Shown: positions 1 to 12,194 of the stretch, one piece after another
How the letters are laid out: each line of letters starts with the position of its first letter
Position numbering within the stretch: the stretch's first letter is position 1
From: Gonapodya sp. JEL0774
Taxonomy: Eukaryota; Monoblepharomycota; Monoblepharidomycetes; Monoblepharidales; Gonapodyaceae
Length of the DNA stretch: 64,000 bases
Direction of reading: 5' to 3'
Assembly (NCBI GenBank): GCA_027604505.1
Contig: JADIIX010000064.1
Coordinates: 62,001 to 126,000, forward strand
The notes under the pieces: generated by a model
The model's database searches: none
What the model was told of the DNA's origin: nothing
What the model saw: the letters and a program-made list of their open reading frames with translations, nothing else
Position numbers and translations under genes: made by a program

Positions 1-23
1 GGGACCCTTTCAGAAAACAACAA

Positions 24-3000
24 TCAAAACTCTTGTGGGACATCAATATTTGCAGTGCTCGATACAAACCAGACAAATGCAATGTTTAGAATACCGAACA
101 CAATCAAGGCAACCAAGGTCACCTGGTTGACAGCGAGAGTAAGTAGTTAAGTTTTCCAATTTACGAAGGAAATAAAAGGCAAACTCATACCCAGAGTACG
201 AGAAGCTCATTCACGACCATGGTGCCGAAGTCCGTCTGCCCAACGTCACAAACCGCTGAGAAACGGGGGCGAAAAATGATCCAAAAGGCACCCTTTCAAT
301 CCTTAACAATATTTTACGATGGTTTCTGAGCTTACCTTTCAAGTTTTCCCCAATAGTTATTACGCTAGATGTTTGTCCGTTTGTCAATACGCATTTCATA
401 AAACGATAATCGCTTATGATTCAAGCTGGCGACTTACTTGTCGACCAAAAACCTGATTCGATAATCTTCAGTGGGTGGAAATCGTTGGAAAAAGGTGATT
501 TCTGCATTTCGTGTGCACCTTTCAGACGAGCTCGGCATTGAGAAGTCAACGGCTCACCTTCAGCCAAAAGCTTTCGAACATACTCATTGACAACGTTCGC
601 AAGCTCAAATTGGTTTATGTACGCAACTTCCGGTGCGGCGGGATTCCTGACCCCGGTGATTTGGTAGTACATTCTCACTTGCACGATATTTTCCAGATCC
701 GCGCTCCTTTGAAGGACATAAGGTAAGCTAACATTCCCAAGATAATTATTCTGCTTTGTTAGGTCTTGTTTCCATTTCTGGTAGTTGGCGGAATCCCCGA
801 CATTTCCGAAATAGGACATTAAGCGTGCTGCTTGAACGGCTGCCACAGCTGTACGACCTATTTCAGTGGTCGTTAAGAACGCATCCACGCCCGATGCCAC
901 TGAATTGATTGAGACATTGATATCACAAGGTGGAGATGGAAACAAAGTCTTATACTGCCACCGAACGCACCGGATGCAAAAACGGAGTTTGTGTACACAA
1001 TTGCAAAAGCAGCAAGGGCTACACAAAGAATCGAGAGTGCTTTCAGCCGGTTCTCGAACTTCTGGGGTACTTGGATCAGTCTCGTAACGAATTCACTGCG
1101 CATTACCCGTGCTCTCCGAGCTTCACGGCTCTCACTGGTCTGACTCGATCCTCCACCATGAGAGCTGGCTGTCTTTCGGGAAACCGGCCCGTGAACGATA
1201 GCTTTAGTCTGCTTACGATTGGCATTCGAGTTCTCCCTACGACTCCCTTCATTGCGCAAATTCGTTTGGATTTCTTGTGTTGATAGTGCCTCTTCAGTAG
1301 TGGGAGCATGAAGATCCACCGAAACAGTAGTGTAGCTTCGGCTTCGGTCATCTTTCAACATCCTCGATTCATTGGGATCGGGTGATTCATCTCCTTCATC
1401 GTTCTCATCCAGGGGAAGACTGTCAGTGCTGTAGTTTGGATCTTCAAGCTCTAATGAATTTCAAAGATCATCAACTGTGCTTATAGAGAACAGTCACTTT
1501 TCACAACGCACCACTCGCACGATCAAGAAGTATGCGACTCTCATCCAAATCAGCAAGCACTGTAGGGCGCTTGGTTAATTCATCGCCATTCATCGTACTT
1601 TCAGAGACATACCTGTGCGATTAAAGTCGGCAAACAGGCGCAAAATATTCTGTTCCGTTACCAAGGGTCCCATTAACGACACGAAAAGTATTTAGCGCTG
1701 CAAGGACCCACCTTTGATTTTGGAAAGCGATCAATGAGTCGGTTGTAATTCTCCCTAGAAATTCCAATGCAACAGCATCAATGCCCAAAAGTGATTGCCG
1801 CGATCATGTGCGATAATATACCTTGCCAGCGCAGTCGAGGATGCTATCGACGAAAGATATGTGGGATAGTTCAGATAATCCTTTGGGCTGGTGGCCCGAC
1901 GAACGCAAGTCCAAAAGTTCTTGAGAGCCATCAAGCTAGCAATGTGCTGCAACGGCAACAACAGATGGTATATCAACCATGGTGACTTGGCTTCGCTTGT
2001 AAAAGTTCTACCGAAACTCACATGTATTTTTGCGTATTTCTCTTGTGAGAATGCTTCAACATAACTGAACGCACGGGTCAGACACTTGCTGACACTTTAA
2101 AGAGGCAAGTCAGATTCGCCACTTACGAGGAGACGTTAAGCTCGCTTTTTTGCATTTCTTTGCTCTGCCAGACGATACAAGTGAAGTTACCGCTTGACGC
2201 AAAATCATCGCCCCTTAAACAGTCCCCACCTTTTGAGATTGCTCGGCCAGCTTTCCGCACACGAAGCTCATAAATCGCACGTCAAACGAAATGCGCATAC
2301 TGAATATCTTGAACAATCTATATCTCGGATCATGTCAGCGCGAGCTTTCGCACAAACTCGCTCGACTTATCGCACAGCTCATCAGCTTTTTCCGCGTTGG
2401 TCTCCTCAGGGCGCACGAGCATCGTCGTCTCCGAAGGAAATGCGAGCAAATAGAATGTCGCACTCATGTGCACCAGACCATCCTGTGGGGGGTCATAGCA
2501 TTGACGGCAGAGCGGGGTAAGAAGGTCATTCAGTTTACAGAGAGACTGATCTCTCACCTTTGGATACTGAACGAATGCTGCCTCAAAAATCTCTCGCATC
2601 AGGATAAATGCATCTGGGTTCTTCGCAGTCCTTATGAATCGACAGGCAAGCTGGATGAAAGGCAGCCGGAGCAATTCGACACATGTCCGCCGCGTCGTTC
2701 GGGAGAAATCAGGGGCAACCTACCTCAACCTCAAATGGAGACTCGAAAATAGGCGGCTGAGGAATACGAGAGATTTGGTGTATAAATCATCTCTGGCTCA
2801 GTCAAAACTGCATAGCTTCAAACATACTGCTTCCTGATATTTTTCCGTTGTCAAACTCCAAATGCTACCAGGAAGAACCATCAGTTCCAACTTATTTCTA
2901 CAACTTCCAACACCTCACTCACTTTGCTCCGACGTCTCCCAAAATAATGGCAGGATCCCGACCTGAAAGGAGATTTCTACCACTGACGCTGAATCTTGGC

Positions 3001-4866
3001 TCAACTTCCGCGAAGCTGGCTTTCCTTCGTGGCAACGTAGTCATTTCTTGAATGCGTGACTGAACTCTCGAATATACTCGGCGCGTGATTCTCTGTCTCA
3101 TGAGTCTCGTAAGAACCGCTCCGGCGCCAAGCGCCGGGAGGAGGATCACAGCCAGGGTAACGAAAGTAGCAGGTGATTCCATAGTGGCCGCACCCGAAAT
3201 ATCAGAGATGAGTGACACTATCGACTGTTCGTTCACCCCCAACAGTCACCGTCAGAAACATAGATATCGTTTGGTCCTCGAGAAATGATACGAATGATAC
3301 GCAATGCCGGTTGCATAAAGCTCACCGACAAGAGAGCCGCGAAGAATATTCCACTTCTTGTCTCTTGAAAAGTTTCGTTGTGGAATGGTTGCTTCTGTAC
3401 CGTCTCTTTGGTGAGGATCTGCAACCAAATCGAGACGATGCAACGGGTTAGAAAAATCTTGGCGAGAGATAGACCTGCGACAAGAAAGTGAAATGCATAC
3501 GATTAAGCAAGCAACTAGAATGGCAAGCTTGGCAGACGAGGATTGAATGAACTGCCACACAAAAACGAGGATGAACTTCACGAGCAAGTAGAGCATATCA
3601 GTGCGGCCGTGCGCCCTCGTAAGAGGGTTCTTAGTCGACTTTGGGTTGCCATCAACGTAGACAAGAGCTATTTCCAACCAAGAGAACGGTTGGCAGAATG
3701 CCGGCGCTGTATATAACAACTATGAAGGCTCACCCATGAGCAGAGTGTACGGAACAAATAGCGCCAACCCGAGAACTATCGCAGTCAAGATTACGAAGCT
3801 GTCGTCACTTTCGCAAACCGCGTTGCACATACTCGATAATATGAAAGGAATCAGATGCGAGGCAGTCGTGAAGCACGCAGTATCCGGATAATGACTGAGG
3901 ACCCCATCTTCACAGTCGATGACAGTTAGAAACACCTCAGCAATGGCTTCAGGTGTAAGAGTAGTGTCAGCAATAACAATGAGCAAGTTTGTGAAAGAAT
4001 CCCGAAAACGATGGTCTGCTCACGTATGTTGAGGACACCGACTTCAAATGAAGGTGGTTGCAATACAGTGGTTAGCAGGGCCAATCCGGAACGATCAAAA
4101 CACCAATCTCACCGGCGAGCATAGTTCCCGCCCTCAGCAAAGTAAGCGGCCATATGGCCTTGAACTTCCCTTTTGAGAAACTGACACCGCAAAAGATGAT
4201 GGTACTTATAAGGGTCGCCACGACGAGCCAAGCCGCCCCAAACATGACCAAAAACAAGTTGTAAGTTGCTGGTCGAAGAACCAACGCGTTCCAGATAAAG
4301 TGTATCCACGATGGCATTCCGGGAAAGCTGAGGAACCAAAAACATTGTATCTCTGATCGGCTCTTCGAATTGCAAAATGCCACTTGCTTACCTGTATCCT
4401 GGATGCCAACAAAAGTAAAGAAGCTGGATATCCTCGAAGATCGTCAGAGGGTAGGAAAGAATTGCTGGAACTTCGTTGCCTGAAGGCGGGGGGGAGGAAG
4501 GAGTCAATCAGATATCAGGCGACACATTCGATGGAGAATTGGACGTCGGCTCACCTGTAACCATGGAGTGCAGAACTAGGAAAAGCGTGTGCTCGAGGTG
4601 TGATCGCTTCGTTGGATCCTTATGTCGGAAGTAGAGAGTGTCCCCGAAGACGGTCCGGTACACATTAGAGATCTTCTCATCTTACCAACCTCTCTCTCTG
4701 GTCTATTTCTCGATACTTCTCCACCGGTCTTGAGTGGCATTCGCTCCACGGTCGGTGATTCTCCCACCATCGCGGTTGCAACATCTGCCAGGCTGAGCTC
4801 TCTTGAACCGCTGATCGTCGGAGGGCCTCGCGTCGCTGCGGTCTTGTCTTCGTATTCAGATTTCAT
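24..4866 (-). CDS. TmcB/TmcC-like multi-pass membrane protein, copy 1 (possibly truncated)
   Basis: Large intron-rich gene with a charged N-terminus (start near 4866), followed by an exon at about 4478-4393 (GNEVPAILSY, FEDIQLLYF) and many membrane segments. Conserved blocks are GMPSWIHFIWN (about 4300), NPKSTKNPLTRAHGR (about 3630), SSQTSESREARRAR (about 1100) and NVVNEYVRKLLAEGE (about 560). Every block has a counterpart in the gene at 25981-31966, so the two are paralogues. The TmcB/TmcC (tiny macrocysts) assignment comes from remembered resemblance of the NPxSxxNPLxR and SSQ-xxREARR blocks and is inference. The last exon (about 144-24) encodes one membrane helix and reaches TGA at 24-26, where copy 2 continues for several hundred residues. 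Either this copy is truncated, or an intron opening near 67 (gtatcg) carries the reading past the window edge. Function unknown; probably a sensory or signalling protein. Confidence 0.6.
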
Positions 4867-5195
4867 GTTTGATTGATGGAGATGGTTGGACCCGTGGATC
4901 GTTGGACCTGGCGGTTAAATGGGGTTGTGGATACCTCTCAGGCACCATGGACCAACTACCCGAAGTCCCGAACCCCCTAACTCATTTATTTGGATGCACC
5001 CTTTGGGGGTGAGACTGATATGTGTATTATTGGTGGGCGTGGATTCTGAGATTCCTGATGAGCAGCACAAATGAACAGCTTGGCGGCGAGGATTTGTCAT
5101 GTATAAAAAAACGGACATGGGATATATAACATAATACTCTAAACTGTTTCTATTACATGCAAAATAAATTGGGCGCGATGGCAGCGACAATAATA
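4867..5195. other. intergenic, no gene seen
   Basis: About 330 bases between the start of the membrane-protein gene and the stop of adenine deaminase. It holds an A-rich/TATA-like stretch (about 5100-5150, tataaaaaaac and atatataac) that could serve the leftward gene. No convincing coding sequence. Confidence 0.5.
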
Positions 5196-6783
<1,588 letters not shown>

Positions 6784-7491
6784 ACGGCCTCAGGAGCTCC
6801 TACAGTTCTCATCAATGTGATTCTTGCATAACATAAATGTATATAAATATGCATACTGGTAGTTTAGTTGAAAAACAAAGGGGGAATGAGCGGAAATAAG
6901 CGCAGACTGGCATTCGCCCCAGCAACTTCGGCAAAGGGGCACAGGCGGTCGCTCTGACTCTGTTCAGCCTTGCCGGACTTGGTGTATGTACTGTAGTACT
7001 CGTGATGGTTAAACTCAGCTACAACAATAATTTGTCCTCGGAAATAGCAGCGCCGCCACTTCGAATCAGCCGAACTAAACTGACGAGAGCACCACCTGCA
7101 TGGGGGTGCCTTTACATAATTTCAGTTTCTGATGATCTTTCAGTTGGCGTCTGCTCCCATACAACATACAGTCATCGAGGAGTTTGCAAAGAGCAAGTGC
7201 TGTAGCACTATAAAGAGTTACACTAATAGAGCGTGGTGTGGGGAAAAGTTACATTATCTTATAATCGAGTTTCCCTCATCATGACGGCGACTCCGGCAAG
7301 CCCCAACAAGAAGAGTGTTTCTTGACAGAATCCTAATACAAAGAACGTGCATGCTCGTGTATATTATGCAAACTACTTGATACCTGGTTGCTCAACATAA
7401 CTGAAACCTCGGAATATATCCCTCGCCCTCACCCCCACCCCAAATCACCCCGTCGACTTCTCTGTCTACGCAATTGAAGCTAGACTCCTCC
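6784..7491. other. intergenic, AT-rich
   Basis: About 700 bases without a credible gene. An AT-rich patch with TATA-like sequence (about 6832-6860, tgtatataaatatgcat) lies 50-75 bases upstream of the deaminase ATG and could be its promoter. The rest (7000-7490) is unassigned. Confidence 0.45.
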
Positions 7492-10400
7492 TCACTTTCC
7501 CTTCCTCCCTCCATCTTCTTCCACCAATGTTTCTAATCGATCAAAGAACATCTCGTGACTCCTCACGTCCACATCCCTTCCGAACCTCACCGCCATCTTC
7601 TTTCCGTTGCCGTCCCTGCGCCCGACATGCGGCACCAGGGACTCCCCCAGGTCCTCCCAAGCTTTGGCGGGGCCAACCATGTAGATGAGCAGGGCGAGAG
7701 TGAGGGTGAAGAGAACTTTTCATCCCAATAGTGGGTTATACAATTCCCCGGGCGGTGGTACAAGTCGTTGAGTATGATGACATTAGCCGCACGCACAACT
7801 CAGCGAAACACTTGCCTCCGAGGGCGGCCCAGAATCCCGACAAACTTGGCAAGACGATATCCACCGGAGATTTCACAAAAGTGACAAAGAAGTTCTGCGA
7901 GGGGACCAAGGAGGATCACGAAACGCGATGAGAACCAGCCCAAAGGGACACATGAGTAGTTGAAGCTCACTGTCGGCGCAAACAAGACTGTGAATATTGT
8001 AAGCGCAAAGACTGATGGTGAGGAAATAGAGCGTAATGGCCGCGGAACCAGGCGCAAAATTTGGGTGGATAGGCGTCACGTGGTTAACGCCTGGGTCACT
8101 AAAGGTGAGGCAAGACACGAATCACCAGAACTACTCACTGATTCTATTTTGATACGCCGTGACTTCGTAGTTGACTAGTCCTACCAGCGCATCTGTGCGC
8201 TCAATAAGAGCCAGGATGCGTGAATCGATGACAAGTCCTTCCGCCTAGATACGAAGGGAATCGAGTTGCCAATGATCTGTGGGGTCTTCAGTACCTCGTA
8301 CAGCACGTAACTCACTGCAACAGCCTTTATTTGTTTCGAAGAAGGGAGAAGAAACGGACATCGCACAGAATTTTGTGCGGAAATTCGTATGAGAGTGAGT
8401 AACACGGGAAGACATGGATTCGCCCGCCAATCACAACGACAAGGGAGTAGAAAATACACTCCTTTGGAAGACACACCTCAAGATTCGTAATGGACCCGGT
8501 CCACGCACTCCCAGTCGGCGCGACTCCCCTCAAGAAGCTCCCGAGCGCCGAGACCTGGTTGCATACGACGGCAAAGTCGCGGCGGAGGGTGAGGAGCTCG
8601 GCTTTGAGGGCGGTGAGAACTGTATGGGGAGAGACACCACGAGTGAGAAGATCAAACAGGAGGGAAGCGACAGTCCGGATGGACGTGATCGGCGCGGCGG
8701 CACATCATCATTCACAATCGATATTCCCAAATGCACACCATTCAACACCCAAAACACCATCTCGTCAAAACCATCAATCCCGCACTACAGTCCCACGTAT
8801 AACCCACCTTGCGAATACGCCGTGCTGGGTCTCCTAAAAACCAGCCTCTCGGCATCAGCAAATGCGTCCTCCACAAACGACACCACTTCGGCGGAGATTT
8901 CGAGATGGGCGCGGAGGATTTGGGCGACGAGGGAGGGGCCGCTGAGTTGTTGAAGAGTTGGGGTGGGCAGAGGTGAGTACAAGACAGCTACAAAAGCACC
9001 ACCAAAATGATCAGAGTCACCAGCTTGGACAAGACACGACCTCAGTGTACTGCTTTTTAAAAGTTCCAGCAGGATGGACCCACTGTGACAAGTTTCCGCC
9101 CTCCGTGGTGCGCTCATACTTTCAAAAGACCCTGACCACGAGGCGAAGCGACCCACAGTGGCGCACAAACTGAGACGTGCGGCGCGGGGAGCACCGCACC
9201 GCATCAAACCCTCCCTCAGTCCAGAGTATCGCCTCATCCAACCGCGAGTTGTTGCGTCCGTGTTCCCTATGACCATGACCATCCACCACAATCACCCCCA
9301 AAGACTTACTCGGGATACGCGTTCGCGCCCCTCATGACCCCACCCTCCCCCGTCACACCGCCGAGCATTTCCTCCTGCATCTCGTCATCCCACATGCCCG
9401 TCATTTCTGTGAGGAGGAGGAACCTGATATCGTCCGCACGCCAGCCGCGGACAAACTCGAGGCGGACCTGGAGGCGGCCGCGTTTGAGAAGGCGGGACTC
9501 GACGAGGGCGAGGCGGGAGAGGACGGTGGGCGGGGGGAGGGACTGGTACGGTGGGGGGGGAGTGGATAACGAGGGCGGAGAGGAGATGGGGAGGAGGGAG
9601 TCGGTGGACGGGCCGTTGAGGGTCGGTGATGCGGTGGTGGTGGGAAGGAGGAAGGAAGGGGGCAGGTGGTCTTCGGCGAAGACGGGGATGGCGAGTGTGA
9701 CGCCGTTCTCGTCGATGGTGAGGGCCTGCAAAGTGGTTTGAGGGTGGAGAAGGAAGGCGGTTCGGGGTGAGTTTTTACCCGGTCCTTCATATGGGACAAC
9801 CGCTCAAGAATGCTGGGTGGTTGCCCAAGCTTTCTCCGGGATTGGCAGTTGTTCAAGTCTCCTGCCGCCCCACTCAAGCACTCTGTGCGGGACAAAACAA
9901 ACCTGTTTCTGAAAATGCCGCCGGGGCGTCCGTCCCGCAATGGTGGGATAATTTGCCATCTGCCTGACAAGATCTCCAAACATCTGCGCCTCCTCTTGGG
10001 GCAGTCCAGCCGTCGCTATGTGCGCCCAGCGCACGCTTTCTCTGAGAAATGGTTGTTGTGTTGCGAGGTAGTTGGAGAGCGAGGCAGCGTCAGTCCCTGT
10101 ACAGATCCGTCCCGACTCGCCGACGACAAAGTCCGCTATTCCCCATCGCGGGAGTGCGTTTGCTGGTTGCGAATTGAGGGGTGCGATTGTTTGGAGTGGC
10201 TGCACGGGCGCCGTGTGGGGCCCGACGGACGGCGCAGAAGCGTACCCGGGCATTGCGGGTGAAAGAGATTTGGAGGGGAGCGGGAGTGGGATGGACTGTG
10301 GCAGAGTTTGCTGCGGCGACTGTGACGGAGACCGCAGCGACGTTGCTGAAGACGAGTGAGCAGACACGAGCGTAGCGGATGGGGCAGGTGCAGCAGGCGA

Positions 10401-10676
10401 ACCTGATCCCAAACCCCCAACGGAACCAGCACCAGCGACCGCGTGGCCCGAACTCGAAACAACCGGCGCCGCAAGAGACGTGTTCGACCCGGCAACTGAT
10501 GCCGTGGTGAGCAGCTGCGACTGCGAAGTGGAAGCGGTCACCCCTCCGCCAGAAGCAGCAGTAGCAGGGTACGTCGACTGTCCGGCGTTCAAGGCTTCGC
10601 CGCTGCTGCTTGTGGGCGAGCGCGAGCGCGAACGAGATCGAAATGGGTTTTTCAAGTGGTGCATTGCCCGACCCAC
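7492..10676 (-). CDS. hypothetical multi-exon protein with Ser/Pro-rich N-terminus and membrane segments
   Basis: I do not recognise the family. The clearest exon (10676 down to about 9900) starts MGRAMHHLKNPFRSRSRSRS. It has about 140 residues of Ser/Ala/Pro-rich sequence and then a folded-looking block (GIADFVVGESGRICTG, TQQPFLRESVRWAH). A second block (about 9728-9310) contains LTIDENGVTLAIPVF, VRLEFVRGWRADDIRF and TEMTGMWDDEM. A third (about 8985-8800) has LRAHLEISAEVVSFVEDAFADAE split across frames by introns. Further left are a helical block (LKAELLTLRRDFAVV, about 8600) and hydrophobic stretches (about 8400-7800), ending in an acidic/basic tail (about 7500). Treating all this as one gene is inference from continuous same-strand coding character. 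Two adjacent genes remain possible. Exon borders were not fully resolved. Confidence 0.5.
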
Positions 10677-11261
10677 GGAGTTGTGGGTGTGTAATTATGA
10701 CGGTTTCGACGGGGAGTTGTTCTCTAATTCATTTCTGCTCCAAATTTGGAAAAAAAACTGAATCTGCTGAATGATCCAAGCACTGTTTTGGGATGTTCAG
10801 CTGTTACCAATGATAGCTATTCTGTTCGAAATAATTGGACTCTTTCACTCTTTTGTGGAAATTGTTGCAACCTCAACAGCACCGTCGTCACCTTCCTTCC
10901 TTCGCACCCAGCCTGCACTCGGACGGCTCTCGAGTCGCAGTCATTCGCAGTACAAGTGTCATAAGTGGAATCAGCAACCACCAAACCACTAGCCCACAAA
11001 GAATCCGCTAAAAGGACACACCAAATTTTGTTGCTGACATGGGTGGGAGACGAGCCCCTCAGCAGAACCACGAGGCACCGATCCCGGTAACTTTACAGCA
11101 AACAAGCATATTTTGCTGCCGGCTTCGCTTCCATCAAGCCAAAATCTCTATCGCAACTAACATCAATGGGTGGTAGGTAACCCATCCCAGAACTCTCCGC
11201 TCAATTCATTCACATTCTTCGTGGTGTCATCCACATAAGCTCAGATCTCAACCGCGTCCCC
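10677..11261. promoter_or_regulatory. divergent intergenic region
   Basis: About 585 bases between two divergently oriented start codons (minus-strand hypothetical gene at 10676, plus-strand YbjQ gene at 11262). It must contain both promoters if both models are right. A-tracts occur near 10747-10760. No coding sequence is convincing. Confidence 0.4.
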
Positions 11262-11808
11262 ATGACGGATGCCATCAACCATCGGCTCGTTTCCACACTC
11301 TTTGAGGCACCCCCAGGATACGAGATTGTGCAAAGTCTGGGAGTTGTAAGGGGTATAAGTGTCCGGAGCAGGAACGCGATCGCTAGTTTGGGAGGGGCCT
11401 TCAAATCCATGCTGGGTCAGTGTTTATTTTGATCCGATGAAGTCCCCAGCCATATAGCATAGTGACTTTTGGTGTTTGATGTTTAGGTGGCTCGATTGAG
11501 ACCTTCCGACATCTATGTGAAGATGCAAGAATGGAAGCATATAACCTGAGTGAGAATCTGGTGGAACTTCACGATTCGCTCGAAATCTCTTAACTCTCCT
11601 ATTCAAGTGGTCAAAGACGCTGTTGCTCAAGGAGCGAACGGTATTCTGTCGGTGCGATATGGTGCGTTTGTTGCTTTCATATATACGAGTTTCCTGCATA
11701 CGAGATGAAAATTTCTCCTCACATTGCCTTCTAGATACCAACGAGATCATGGAGGGAGTTCAGGAGGTTTTCTGCTATGGGACGGCAGTACTTGTGGCCG
11801 CGAAATGA
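11262..11808 (+). CDS. YbjQ/UPF0145 (DUF74) family protein
   Basis: Small protein of 114 residues from four exons: 11262-11415, 11487-11549, 11608-11661, 11735-11808. It carries the family signature throughout: PPGYEIVQSLGVVRG, then ISVRSRNAIASLGGAFKSML, a central CEDARMEAYNLM helix, GANGILSVRYD, and the C-terminal EIMEGVQEVFCYGTAV. The last two blocks are the best conserved part of bacterial YbjQ proteins, and the length matches the family (about 105-115). Bacterial members form oligomers and have been called putative heavy-metal binding, but no activity is established. Introns of 58-73 bp with canonical borders show that it is a resident nuclear gene. The ATG at 11262 gives family length; the frame stays open upstream. 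Confidence 0.85.
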
Positions 11809-12194
11809 GAGCTGTGGGTGGGTTGGGTAGAGAAACCACAATGGATTGCTATGATCAATCGCAATGGCTCCGTTGCTAACTCTTGTCTATGTCGGACTCT
11901 TCTTGAGCTCATCTTGCAAAATCGGGTATGTGCTGAGGATAAACGGGGAGCGGACAGTTCCCCTCCTCATGGATTACTATCAGAATTATTGAAAGATGTT
12001 TAACTTTGTCGGCATGTCTCCATATATTGTGTCTCTTTGATACTCCTCTGCACGGAAGCAAAATTGTGTTTCCTGCAGTGTCAGATGATTGATTACACTT
12101 CCGATCCGGGACCGGCCCAAGCGAGTACCCTAAACAAAGTCCTAATTCTTCACCCCACCCAAACCCATTCATTTTCATTCCAACCCATCAACCC
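11809..12194. other. intergenic, upstream of acyl-CoA synthetase
   Basis: About 385 bases between two plus-strand genes. It ends in a pyrimidine-rich leader (about 12145-12190) just before the ATG at 12195. No gene seen. Confidence 0.5.
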
